In this document: positions 24,986 to 33,551 of the stretch, piece by piece
How the letters are laid out: each line of letters opens with the position of its first letter
Numbering within the stretch: the stretch's first letter is position 1
Origin: PZPK01 sp965230795
GTDB lineage: Bacteria; Pseudomonadota; Gammaproteobacteria; Pseudomonadales; Oleiphilaceae
DNA: 64,000 nucleotides
NCBI GenBank assembly: GCA_965230795.1
Contig: OZ246020.1
Span: forward strand, 868,001 to 932,000
Direction of reading: 5' to 3'
The notes under the pieces: generated by a model
Database searches by the model: none
Told to the model about the DNA's origin: nothing
Seen by the model: only the letters and a program-made list of their open reading frames with translations
Translations under genes and position numbers: made by a program

Positions 24986-26368
24986 ATGAATAACAAGTTT
25001 GTTGTGTTGTGCAGTGTATTGACGCTGGTGCTGGGTGCGGTCAATGTCAGTGCAGGTGTGTCCAAAGAGGAAGCCAGTAAGCTGGGGAAATCACTGACAC
25101 CGTTTGGCTCGATAAAGGCAGGAAACAAGAGCGGTACGATTCCGGAATGGACAGGAGGCTTGTCCGAGCCACCTGCTGGATATGAGGGTACAGGGCAGCA
25201 TCACATCGACCCCTATGCAGCTGATGAGATCAAGTTCACCATTGATGAAAGCAACTACAAAGGGTTCAAGAAGTACCTGAGTCCGGGCCAGTTTGCCTTG
25301 TTCGATACCTACACCGATACCTTCAAGATGCATGTATATCCGACGCATCGGTCACATACCATGCCGGACTGGGTGTTGAAAAATACCAAAGAGAACGCGC
25401 TGACCGCTGAGCTTTCGCGCGGTGGTGTAGGCATCAAAAATGCCTATGGTGGTGTGCCTTTTCCCATTCTCCACGGCAGCAATGAAGATAAGGCGCTGCA
25501 GACCATCTGGAATCACCTGACTCGATGGCGTGGTATCTTTTCTACTGCACGAACAACAGAGGTAGCGGTGCAGCGAGATGGTGATTACGCACCGATTACG
25601 AAACAGCAGGAAGTGTTCTTCAACTTTCACAACCCTAAAGGCAGCTTTGAGAAAATGGAAAACATCCTTTTCTATTTCCTGACCTTTAATAAAGCTCCGG
25701 CACGGCTGGCAGGCGGGGCCTTGCTGGTTCACGAAACTCTGGATCAGGTGAAGGACAAGCGCCAGGCTTGGGACTATAACTCAGGGCAGCGTCGTGTTCG
25801 TCGCGCGCCGAATTTGGCCTACGATTCGCCCATCGCCTCTTCAGATAATACGAGAACAGCCGATGATACCGATATGTATAACGGGGCGCCGGATCGTTAC
25901 AACTGGGAATACAAAGGTGTGAAAGAGTTTTTTATTCCCTACAACAACTACAAGCTCACGCAACCTGATGTGAAGTATGCAGACCTGGTAATGCCTGGTC
26001 ATCTTAATCCTGATTATATTCGCTGGGAGCTGCATCGGGTGCATGTGGTTGAAGCGACTCTCAAGGAAAACGCGCGCCACATTTACAAGACACGAGTGTT
26101 CTATGTTGATGAGGATAGTTGGGGGATCGCATTGGTGGATCAGTACGATAACCGTGATGAATTATGGCGTGTAAGCATGGCATCTCTAATGAATTTCTAT
26201 GAGTTACCAGGTGTCTGGTCCAACGCAACGATTTTTCATGATCTTCAATCTCGCCGATATAGCGCTAATGGACTATATTCAGAAGAAAAACAAGCTCCTG
26301 TATTCGAAGACAAGGTGCCGAACAAGCGCTACTTCAAGCCGTCTTCCCTGCGCCGACGGGGTCGTTAA
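24986..26368 (+). CDS. Exported DUF1329 family protein
   Basis: A periplasmic or outer-membrane-associated protein, 460 residues from the ATG at 24986 (AAGG upstream). A signal peptide covers about residues 1-23 (VVLCSVLTLVLGAVNVSAG). The mature part matches DUF1329, a fold related to LolB/outer-membrane lipid carriers: GKSLTPFGSIKAGN, GTIPEWTGGL, YPTHRSH, and later GQRRVRRAPNLAYD and RVFYVDEDSWGI. In other genomes it sits beside DUF1302, YCF48-like and RND genes, and here it heads that set without DUF1302. A role in envelope lipid or hydrophobic-compound traffic is likely but not proven. Confidence 0.88.
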   Translation: MNNKFVVLCSVLTLVLGAVNVSAGVSKEEASKLGKSLTPFGSIKAGNKSGTIPEWTGGLSEPPAGYEGTGQHHIDPYAADEIKFTIDESNYKGFKKYLSPGQFALFDTYTDTFKMHVYPTHRSHTMPDWVLKNTKENALTAELSRGGVGIKNAYGGVPFPILHGSNEDKALQTIWNHLTRWRGIFSTARTTEVAVQRDGDYAPITKQQEVFFNFHNPKGSFEKMENILFYFLTFNKAPARLAGGALLVHETLDQVKDKRQAWDYNSGQRRVRRAPNLAYDSPIASSDNTRTADDTDMYNGAPDRYNWEYKGVKEFFIPYNNYKLTQPDVKYADLVMPGHLNPDYIRWELHRVHVVEATLKENARHIYKTRVFYVDEDSWGIALVDQYDNRDELWRVSMASLMNFYELPGVWSNATIFHDLQSRRYSANGLYSEEKQAPVFEDKVPNKRYFKPSSLRRRGR

Positions 26369-26454
26369 GCGCTAACAACACCATTCACGAGTCATGCTGC
26401 GGAAGTATTGAAGTCGCAGCATGACAGTCAATCACTGCTTAGTAAGGCTGCTAG

Positions 26455-27600
26455 ATGAACTCAGTATATTCCCGATTACGAGTCACTCTTTTTGCATCAT
26501 TTTTGTCACTTGGCTCGGTCAGCGTACCGAGCTTTGCTGTTCAGGACGTATTGGAAACGCCGGCCGTCAAGTCTGATATCGCCCACCGTGCTCTGTTGCT
26601 CGATGTCGAAAAGGTCGGTGACCGTCTCGTCAGTGTTGGAGCGAGGGGGCACATTCTGTTTTCGGATAACAATGGTCGATCCTGGCGTCAGTCCGACGTT
26701 CCGGTGTCTGTGTTATTGACGGCGATTAGTTTTGTGGACGATACCCATGGCTGGGCGGTCGGACACGGAGGTGTGGTGTTGCACACGCAGGATGGCGGCC
26801 AGACCTGGACGAAGCAGTTCGATGGCAATTCTGCGAACAAAATGATCATCACGCAGGCGGAAAACAAAGTCGCGGATCTTGAAGAACAGCTCGCGAATGC
26901 GAGCGAAGATGAAGCCGGAGATCTGGAATGGGCGCTCGAAGATGCAACCTTTGCTCTGGAAGACGCTAACATCGATGCTGAAGTGGGTGCCAGTAAACCT
27001 TTATTGGATGTCCACTTTTTCAACCGACAAGAAGGTTTCGTTGTCGGTGCTTATGGTTTTCTGTTTAAAACCAGTGATGGTGGTAACAGCTGGGAAAACT
27101 ACGGAACCAGAATTGAAAACCAGGATCGCTTTCACCTCAACGCCATTTCCCAGATTGAAGGCGGCACAGTCATTATTTGCGGTGAAGCGGGCGTTCTTTT
27201 CCGTTCAGAGGATCGTGGTGAAAATTGGGAAACAATTGATAGTCCGTACAGCGGCTCTTTTTTTGGCGTAACAGGTACGGGTGAAGAAGATGTTGCTTTG
27301 GTTTTCGGGCTGCGTGGCAATCTGTTTCGTTCCGAAGATGGTGGCATTACCTGGGAAGATGTCGATGCGGAAACCGAAAACACCTTGATGGGCGGTGACT
27401 ACAACGGCTCCGGAAAGGTGTCTATCGTAGGTAATTCCGGAGCGGTTCTGTTGAGCAATGATGGCGGCAGGTCGTTTACTGAGCGTGTGCGGGAGAATCG
27501 TCTGGGCAATGTCGCAACGGTGTTTATCGATAGTAACAAGTTGGTTGTAGTCGGGGAAAATGGCGCCAATCTGACGAATGCCGCGGGTCAGAACCTATAA
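26455..27600 (+). CDS. Exported YCF48-like beta-propeller protein
   Basis: A periplasmic protein of 381 residues with a signal peptide (about 1-28, ending PSFAVQ). It is built from repeated blades of the type LFSDNNGRSWRQ, LHTQDGGQTWTK, FKTSDGGNSWEN, FRSEDRGENWET and FRSEDGGITWED. These Asp-Gly-Gly-x-x-Trp units are typical of the YCF48/Hcf136 family. An acidic helical insertion of about 57 residues (125-182) interrupts blades two and three. It sits between the DUF1329 gene and the RND transporter, 38 bases upstream of the latter, so it is probably a periplasmic partner of that pump. Confidence 0.88.
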   Translation: MNSVYSRLRVTLFASFLSLGSVSVPSFAVQDVLETPAVKSDIAHRALLLDVEKVGDRLVSVGARGHILFSDNNGRSWRQSDVPVSVLLTAISFVDDTHGWAVGHGGVVLHTQDGGQTWTKQFDGNSANKMIITQAENKVADLEEQLANASEDEAGDLEWALEDATFALEDANIDAEVGASKPLLDVHFFNRQEGFVVGAYGFLFKTSDGGNSWENYGTRIENQDRFHLNAISQIEGGTVIICGEAGVLFRSEDRGENWETIDSPYSGSFFGVTGTGEEDVALVFGLRGNLFRSEDGGITWEDVDAETENTLMGGDYNGSGKVSIVGNSGAVLLSNDGGRSFTERVRENRLGNVATVFIDSNKLVVVGENGANLTNAAGQNL

Positions 27601-27638
27601 CAACCAAAACTTAAAACTGAATTTAAGGGGATTGATGG

Positions 27639-30035
27639 ATGTCAACTGAGAACAATGACACTGTCGGAAATACAAAAGCGGTAGGATCCGGTCCGATCGC
27701 GGAACGAATCATTTTCTCCAATCGTCCGGTTATTCTGGCGCTGTTTTTACTGGCAACGGTTTTCCTTGGATTTAACGCTGCGCAGATCAAGCCGGATGCG
27801 TCGTTCGAACGCTTGATTCCGTTGGAGCATCCTTTCATTGTCAACATGCTTGATAACCGAGAGGATCTTGAAAACCTGGGTAACTCCATCCGTATTGCCG
27901 TGGCAGTCAAGGAAGGGGAGATCTTTAATAAAGCTTACATGGAAACCTTGAGCGAAATCACTGACGAGGTTTTCTATTTGTCTGGAGTGGATCGCAGTGG
28001 ATTGAAATCCTTGTGGACTCCAAACGTGCGCTGGGTTGAAGTAACCGAGGATGGTTTTCAGGGCGGACCGGTGATTCCGGATGGTTACGATGGCTCAAAA
28101 CGCTCGCTGGATCAGCTGCGTCAGAATATCCTTAAGTCCGGTCAGGTGGGACGCCTCGTTGCAGACAATTTTAAGTCCACCATCGTTTACGCCCCATTGT
28201 TCGAGATTAATCCGGAAACCAAAGAGCCGCTGGATTACAAAGCCTTTTCACAAGAACTTGAAGCCAAGATTCGGGATAAATATCAGGCGAAAAATCCCAA
28301 TGTGCAGATTCATATCATCGGGTTTGCCAAGAAGGTTGGGGATCTGATTGAAGGGATTGCATCCATCGCCATGTTCGCGCTGGTGACGATCGGTTTGACT
28401 CTTGTTTTCCTCTATATATATTCACGCTGTTTCGTCGGCACAATCGTTCCGATAGTCACCTCGATTATTGCAGTTATCTGGCAACTTGGAATTCTCAAGC
28501 TGCTGGGTTATGGCATGGATCCTTATTCGGTTCTGGTTCCGTTTCTGGTTTTTGCTATTGGCATCAGTCATGGTGTTCAGATTGTTAATCAACTGGGTGT
28601 ACAGCAGGCTCACGGATTCAATCCTCTGATGAGTGCACGTCTTGCATTCAGAAACCTGGTTCGACCCGGTATTTTGGCTCTGGTGAGTGACGCTATTGGC
28701 TTCCTGACCTTGCTGTTTATAGAGATTGATGTGATCAAGGATCTGGCGGTGGCTGCCGGCGTTGGTGTTGCCGTTATTATTGTCACCAATCTGGTTTTGC
28801 ACCCGGTTATTATGTCTTACCTTGGGCTGAGCAAAGGCGGGTTGAGGCATGCAAAACGTGTGGAAACCGAGGGACTTAAAAAATGGCGTGTGTTGTCATT
28901 TATGGCGCACCCCAGCGTTGCACCGATTTCAGTTTTGATCGCGATTCTGGGTTGTGCGATTGGTCTCTACTATCAGAAAGATCTGAAAATAGGGGATCTT
29001 GATAAAGGCGCACCCGAACTCCGACCGGATTCCCGGTATAACCTCGATAACGATTACATTATCAGCAACTACAGTACCAGTGCGGACATCCTTGTCGTCA
29101 TGATCAAGACGCCTCCGGAAGGCTGTGCGACCTATGAGTTGATGGATGTTATGGATCGAATGCAGTGGCGCCTGGAAAACACAGCCGGCGTTGAATCAAC
29201 AGCTTCGCTGGTTAGTGTATCCAAGCTGGTAACGAAAGCGCTCAACGAGGGCAGTCTGAAATGGTATGAGTTGTCTCGCAACGAATCCATCATCAACTCT
29301 TCAATACAGCGAGCTCCATCCGGTTTGGTGAACACCGATTGTAGTATGACACCGCTGATTGTCTATCTGACCGATCACGAAGCGGAGACTCTGGATCGTG
29401 TGGTAGATACGATGGAGGAGTTGATCGCTGAATATCCGAGTGAAAACTATGAGTTTTTGCTTGGTGCCGGTAACGCGGGCGTGGAAGCGGCCACCAACCA
29501 GGTGATTTCGAAAGCCAAGAATGTCATGCTGATTTCCGTTTACTCGGTTGTCAGTTTCCTTTGTCTTATCACTTTCCGGTCATTGGCCGCGGTGATATGT
29601 ATTGTGACTCCCCTGGCGTTGACCTCAGTGTTATGTGAGGCGTTGATGGCACAACTGGGTATCGGGATCAAGGTGGCAACGCTCCCGGTAATCGCCCTTG
29701 GTGTGGGTATTGGTGTCGACTACGGTATCTATATCTTCAGCCAGCTTGAGACCAAGTTGAAAGAGGGCCTGCCATTGCAGGAAGCCTATTTCGAAACACT
29801 GAGAACAACGGGTAAAGCGGTGAGCTTTACAGGTGTGACCCTGGCGATAGGTGTTTGTACCTGGATTTTCTCTCCCATCAAGTTCCAGGCAGACATGGGT
29901 ATTTTGCTGTTCTTCATGTTCCTCTGGAATATGGTGGGCGCATTGTGGTTGCTGCCAGCGATGGCGCGCTTCTTGTTAAATCCAGCCAAGCTTGCAAAAA
30001 AAGCGGGTATTGGTGAAGCGGCAACTGCCAAATAA
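27639..30035 (+). CDS. RND/MMPL superfamily exporter
   Basis: An inner-membrane proton-driven transporter of 798 residues with about 12 transmembrane helices in two repeats. Each repeat has one leading helix, a periplasmic loop and a five-helix bundle. The second and third loops contain the sterol-sensing-type segments VFAIGISHGVQIVNQLG and IALGVGIGVDYGIYIFSQLE, in which the Asp of GVDYGIY is the usual proton-relay residue. MMPL/HpnN-like pumps move lipids or hydrophobic molecules. It closes the DUF1329-YCF48-RND cassette; a terminator follows. Confidence 0.9.
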   Translation: MSTENNDTVGNTKAVGSGPIAERIIFSNRPVILALFLLATVFLGFNAAQIKPDASFERLIPLEHPFIVNMLDNREDLENLGNSIRIAVAVKEGEIFNKAYMETLSEITDEVFYLSGVDRSGLKSLWTPNVRWVEVTEDGFQGGPVIPDGYDGSKRSLDQLRQNILKSGQVGRLVADNFKSTIVYAPLFEINPETKEPLDYKAFSQELEAKIRDKYQAKNPNVQIHIIGFAKKVGDLIEGIASIAMFALVTIGLTLVFLYIYSRCFVGTIVPIVTSIIAVIWQLGILKLLGYGMDPYSVLVPFLVFAIGISHGVQIVNQLGVQQAHGFNPLMSARLAFRNLVRPGILALVSDAIGFLTLLFIEIDVIKDLAVAAGVGVAVIIVTNLVLHPVIMSYLGLSKGGLRHAKRVETEGLKKWRVLSFMAHPSVAPISVLIAILGCAIGLYYQKDLKIGDLDKGAPELRPDSRYNLDNDYIISNYSTSADILVVMIKTPPEGCATYELMDVMDRMQWRLENTAGVESTASLVSVSKLVTKALNEGSLKWYELSRNESIINSSIQRAPSGLVNTDCSMTPLIVYLTDHEAETLDRVVDTMEELIAEYPSENYEFLLGAGNAGVEAATNQVISKAKNVMLISVYSVVSFLCLITFRSLAAVICIVTPLALTSVLCEALMAQLGIGIKVATLPVIALGVGIGVDYGIYIFSQLETKLKEGLPLQEAYFETLRTTGKAVSFTGVTLAIGVCTWIFSPIKFQADMGILLFFMFLWNMVGALWLLPAMARFLLNPAKLAKKAGIGEAATAK

Positions 30036-30056
30036 AAGCGAATTACCAAGCTGTTT

Positions 30057-30087
30057 AAGCCCCGAGTGATCGGGGCTTTTCTTTTTT
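30057..30087 (+). terminator. Intrinsic terminator after the RND gene
   Basis: Stem AAGCCCCGA / TCGGGGCTT with loop GTGA and a T-rich tail. Confidence 0.92.
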
Positions 30088-30198
30088 GAGAACAATCTAA
30101 TTTGCTACCAGTCGACATTTTTTCCTTGTCAGGCGGGACTGCGGTGGTTTTTTTGTCTCGATTGTATAAAATCGCCGCTTCGTTTTAAGCCAATTCAC

Positions 30199-30219
30199 GT
30201 GGCCCAGAGTAGGGGCCAC
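30199..30219 (+). promoter_or_regulatory. Leader hairpin just before the thrS ribosome site
   Basis: Perfect 7-bp stem GTGGCCC / GGGCCAC with loop AGAGTAG, ending 12 bases before the AGG of the thrS Shine-Dalgarno. In E. coli ThrS represses its own mRNA through leader stem-loops; this may be an analogous site, but the loop does not show a threonine anticodon. Confidence 0.4.
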
Positions 30220-30238
30220 CACTGACGCTGAGGTTTAC

Positions 30239-32158
30239 ATGCCTGTTATTACTCTTCCTGATGGGAGTCAACGCTCCTTTGATAAACCTGTTTCGATCCA
30301 TGAAGTGGCCGCGGATATCGGCCCCGGACTTGCAAAAGCGACCATAGCCGGGCGAGTCAATGGTGACTTGAAAGATGCCTGTGAGCAGATAACAGAGGAT
30401 GCTGAGCTCAGCATTATTACCGCTAAGGATGAAGATGGTCTGGAAATCATTCGTCACTCCTGTGCTCATCTTCTTGGTCATGCCATCAAGCAACTATGGC
30501 CTGACACCAAGATGGCAATCGGTCCGGTCATTGAAAATGGTTTCTACTATGACGTGGATCTTGACCATCGTTTGACTGACGAAGATATGGCGGCGTTGGA
30601 AAAGCGCATGCTTGAATTGGCGAAGACCAACTACGATGTGGTTAAGAAGACGGTGTCATGGCAGCAGGCCTACGAAACGTTCAAAACGCGTTCTGAAAGC
30701 TACAAGATGGAAATTCTGGATCGCGATATTGATGGTACTGACAAACCGGGGCTCTATCATCACGAAGAATACATTGATATGTGTCGAGGTCCCCATGTGC
30801 CTAATATGAAGTTCTGCCATCATTTTAAGTTAATGCGTATATCCGGAGCATACTGGCGCGGCGATTCCGACAATAAGATGCTGCAGCGTATCTATGGCAC
30901 AGCTTGGGCTGACAAAAAGCAGTTAAAGGCCTACCTGCAGCGTTTGCAGGAAGCCGAAAAGCGTGATCACCGTAAAATAGCCAAAAAGCTTGACCTGTTT
31001 CATTTGCAGGACGAAGCGCCTGGAATGGTGTTCTGGCACGACAAAGGCTGGCGCGTGTACCAGGAAATCGAGAGTTACATGCGAGCCAAACAACGAAAGT
31101 ATGGCTATCAGGAAATAAAGACTCCGCAGGTGGTGGATCGTACTCTTTGGGAAAAGTCCGGTCACTGGGACAAGTTCAGTGAGCAGATGTTCACAACGCA
31201 TTCGGAAAACAGTGACTTTGCCATCAAGCCCATGAATTGCCCTTGCCATATTCAGGTCTTTAATCAGGGCTTGAAGAGCTATAAAGAGCTACCACTGCGT
31301 CTGGCGGAGTTTGGATCCTGTCACCGCAATGAAGCGTCGGGAGCGTTACACGGCATAATGCGTGTTCGTGGATTTGTTCAGGACGATGCCCATATATTCT
31401 GTACCGAAGAACAGATTCAATCGGAAGTGGCCAACTTTATCGACATGCTTCATGAGGTCTATGAGGATTTCGGATTTACGGAAATTCTCTACAAGCTCTC
31501 CACCCGCCCTGAGCAGCGAGTTGGCTCGGATGAAGTCTGGGATAAAGCAGAAGCTGCATTGGCTGAAGCCCTGGATGCGCAGAAATTGAAATGGGAACTA
31601 TTGCCGGGTGAAGGTGCGTTTTACGGACCCAAGATTGAGTTTTCCTTGAAAGACTGTATTGGTCGGGTCTGGCAGTGTGGCACGATCCAGGTGGATTTCT
31701 CTATGCCCGGTCGATTGGGTGCACAATATGTTACCGATGACCAGGATCGAAAGATTCCGGTTATGTTGCACCGTGCGGTTCTGGGTTCCTTTGAACGTTT
31801 TATCGGTATTTTGATTGAGCAATATGAGGGGGCCTTTCCATTTTGGCTGGCTCCGCACCAGGTCGCAGTGCTCAATATCACCGATCGACAGGCGGATTAT
31901 TGTAAAAAAGTTCAAGAATCTCTCGAAGACAGGGGATATAGGTGCTATCTGGACTTGAGAAACGAGAAGATCGGCTTTAAAATTCGCGAGCACACACTTA
32001 GCAAGATTCCCTATCTCTTGGTCGTAGGCGACAAAGAGATGGAAAACAATACAGTGGCCATCCGAACTCGAACAGGCGAAGACTTGGGTGTTATGTCTTT
32101 GGACAAAGCCCTAGACCTGTTTAGAGAAGAGTCAGAACGGAAAGGTCGTTCAAGCTGA
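30239..32158 (+). CDS. thrS: Threonyl-tRNA synthetase
   Basis: A class II synthetase that charges tRNA-Thr. The 639-residue protein has the TGS domain (about 1-60), the editing domain with HSCAHLLGHAIKQLWPD and the second CRGPH zinc-like site, the catalytic core (MNCPCHIQVF, FGSCHRNEASGALHGIMRVRGF with motif 2, and the motif 3 region VMLHRAVLGSFERFIGILIE), and the anticodon-binding domain from about 540. Zn ligands are in MNCPCH and later His residues. AGG stands before the ATG. It is the first gene of the classical thrS-infC-rpmI-rplT-pheST-ihfA group. Confidence 0.98.
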   Translation: MPVITLPDGSQRSFDKPVSIHEVAADIGPGLAKATIAGRVNGDLKDACEQITEDAELSIITAKDEDGLEIIRHSCAHLLGHAIKQLWPDTKMAIGPVIENGFYYDVDLDHRLTDEDMAALEKRMLELAKTNYDVVKKTVSWQQAYETFKTRSESYKMEILDRDIDGTDKPGLYHHEEYIDMCRGPHVPNMKFCHHFKLMRISGAYWRGDSDNKMLQRIYGTAWADKKQLKAYLQRLQEAEKRDHRKIAKKLDLFHLQDEAPGMVFWHDKGWRVYQEIESYMRAKQRKYGYQEIKTPQVVDRTLWEKSGHWDKFSEQMFTTHSENSDFAIKPMNCPCHIQVFNQGLKSYKELPLRLAEFGSCHRNEASGALHGIMRVRGFVQDDAHIFCTEEQIQSEVANFIDMLHEVYEDFGFTEILYKLSTRPEQRVGSDEVWDKAEAALAEALDAQKLKWELLPGEGAFYGPKIEFSLKDCIGRVWQCGTIQVDFSMPGRLGAQYVTDDQDRKIPVMLHRAVLGSFERFIGILIEQYEGAFPFWLAPHQVAVLNITDRQADYCKKVQESLEDRGYRCYLDLRNEKIGFKIREHTLSKIPYLLVVGDKEMENNTVAIRTRTGEDLGVMSLDKALDLFREESERKGRSS

Positions 32159-32239
32159 TACAGGTAGCACGCTTCGGTAGGTAGTCATCGCCGGAGAAGA
32201 GCTGTCTCTATCGGCATTTTTTAATGTGGAGATTGTGAC

Positions 32240-32776
32240 ATTAAACGAAATAAGCAAGTTGGTCGGGCAAAACGCGCCAATATTAATGAGAATATTGAAG
32301 CATCTGAAGTCAGATTAATTAGTGCTGAAGGTGAGCAACTCGGAATTGTCTCGCTGGAAGATGCACTTGCCCAGGCCGAGCAAGCTAGTTTGGATCTTGT
32401 TCAGATAGCCGATAGTGATCCTATTGTGTGTAAGATTATGGATTACGGTAAAAAGCTGTTTGAAGAGAAAAAGCAGAAAGCGGCTCAGAAGAAAAAGCAG
32501 AAACAGACGCAAGTTAAAGAAATTAAATTACGACCAGGGACGGAAGAAGGGGATTATCAGGTAAAACTGCGCAACCTGATACGTTTCCTTGAGCATGGGG
32601 ATAAGGCCAAGGTGACAATCCGTTACCGAGGCCGCGAAATGGCTCATCAGGAGATCGGCATGCAGTTACTTGAAAGGATCGAGACAGATCTTGAAGAGTA
32701 TGGTGTTGTCGAACAGCGACCTAAAATGGAAGGTCGTCAGATGATGATGGTCGTCGCCCCCAAAAAGAAAAAGTAA
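32240..32776 (+). CDS. infC: Translation initiation factor IF-3 (AUU start)
   Basis: IF-3 binds the 30S subunit, blocks premature 50S joining and rejects non-AUG starts. The frame reads upstream of the first Met (32390) through the conserved RANINENIEASEVRLISAEGEQLGIVSLEDAL, so the true N-terminus lies further 5'. The only suitable start is ATT at 32240, with GGAG 8 bases upstream, giving 178 residues. AUU initiation is the family rule and lets IF-3 repress its own synthesis. The C-terminal domain (KLRPGTEEGDYQVKLRN) and basic tail are normal. A caller restricted to ATG/GTG/TTG starts would truncate this gene by 50 residues. Confidence 0.95.
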   Translation: MKRNKQVGRAKRANINENIEASEVRLISAEGEQLGIVSLEDALAQAEQASLDLVQIADSDPIVCKIMDYGKKLFEEKKQKAAQKKKQKQTQVKEIKLRPGTEEGDYQVKLRNLIRFLEHGDKAKVTIRYRGREMAHQEIGMQLLERIETDLEEYGVVEQRPKMEGRQMMMVVAPKKKK

Positions 32777-32842
32777 CCCGGCAGTTTTTAGGGTTGCCTT
32801 GTATTAATCAGATCGAAAAGATCAAATGCGGAGTTATTAACG

Positions 32843-33034
32843 ATGCCAAAAATGAAGGTAAAAAGCGGAGCGGCCAAGCGCTTTAAAAAGACGGCCAAGG
32901 GATACAAGCATAAGCAATCCTTTACCAGTCACATTTTGACTAAGAAATCACCCAAGCGTAAGCGTCAGCTGCGAGGCTGCAAGCAAGTTGCAGATTCCGA
33001 CCAGCCAATGATCAAGCGCATGCTGCGTGTGTAA
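32843..33034 (+). CDS. rpmI: Ribosomal protein bL35
   Basis: A 63-residue basic protein of the large ribosomal subunit, matching bL35 throughout (MPKMKVKSGAAKRFKKTAKG, HILTKKSPKRKRQLRG). It sits between infC and rplT in the usual order. In E. coli, L20 represses this gene translationally through a fold near its ribosome site; the gap of 66 bases after infC could hold such a site but I cannot define it. Confidence 0.97.
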   Translation: MPKMKVKSGAAKRFKKTAKGYKHKQSFTSHILTKKSPKRKRQLRGCKQVADSDQPMIKRMLRV

Positions 33035-33068
33035 CCGGTTAAAATCAGATTAAGTAAAGGAGTCTCTC

Positions 33069-33428
33069 ATGCCTCGTGTAAAACGTGGTGTCACAGCTAA
33101 TCGTCGACACAAAAAAGTTCTTAAGCAAGCGAAAGGTTACTACGGCGCGAGAAGTCGCGTTTATCGCGTAGCCAAGCAAGCGGTCATTAAAGCGGGTCAA
33201 TATGCTTACCGTGACCGCAAGCAGCGTAAGCGTCAATTCCGTCGTCTATGGATTGCCCGAATCAATGCGGGAGCCAGAAACAATGGTTTGTCTTATAGCC
33301 GCCTGATTGCGGGACTGAAAAAAGCAAATGTAGAAATTGATCGTAAAGTTCTGGCTGATCTGGCTATGAATGATGCGCCGGTTTTTGCAGCAGTGGTAGA
33401 AAAGGCCAAAACTGCATTGGCTGACTAA
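33069..33428 (+). CDS. rplT: Ribosomal protein bL20
   Basis: A 119-residue large-subunit protein needed for early 50S assembly. It matches bL20 from PRVKRGVTANRRHKK to the C-terminal VEKAKTALAD. AAGGAG precedes the ATG. It follows rpmI by 34 bases. In the family it also represses its own operon. Confidence 0.97.
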   Translation: MPRVKRGVTANRRHKKVLKQAKGYYGARSRVYRVAKQAVIKAGQYAYRDRKQRKRQFRRLWIARINAGARNNGLSYSRLIAGLKKANVEIDRKVLADLAMNDAPVFAAVVEKAKTALAD

Positions 33429-33444
33429 TGCTAGATGTGTGGTG

Positions 33445-33492
33445 ATGATTGGAGAACGCGCTTTCTTGAATCGGCCACCATACTTTCAATAG
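33445..33492 (+). CDS. Possible leader peptide before pheS
   Basis: A 15-residue frame (MIGERAFLNRPPYFQ) ends 8 bases before the hairpin at 33501-33530. In E. coli the pheST operon is controlled by attenuation through the short Phe-rich PheM peptide. Here the peptide has two Phe and one Tyr, fewer than PheM, and the ribosome site is weak, so this is only a candidate. Confidence 0.25.
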   Translation: MIGERAFLNRPPYFQ

Positions 33493-33500
33493 CGAGAAGT

Positions 33501-33537
33501 AATAGGGGGTGAGGTTTCTTTCCCCCTATTTTTATTT
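33501..33537 (+). terminator. Terminator or attenuator between rplT and pheS
   Basis: A perfect 9-bp stem (AATAGGGGG / CCCCCTATT) is followed by TTTATTT, 22 bases before the pheS start codon. It can end the infC-rpmI-rplT transcript or act as an attenuator for pheST. Confidence 0.75.
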
Positions 33538-33551
33538 GTGGAGCACACTCA

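Noticed and set aside
32390..32776. Short infC starting at the first ATG
   Set aside because: It would remove the conserved N-terminal domain; the AUU start at 32240 has a proper ribosome site.
33435..33512. 25-codon frame beginning ATGTGTGGTGATG before pheS
   Set aside because: No relevant codon enrichment and it runs into the hairpin stem; the 15-codon frame is the better, still weak, leader candidate.
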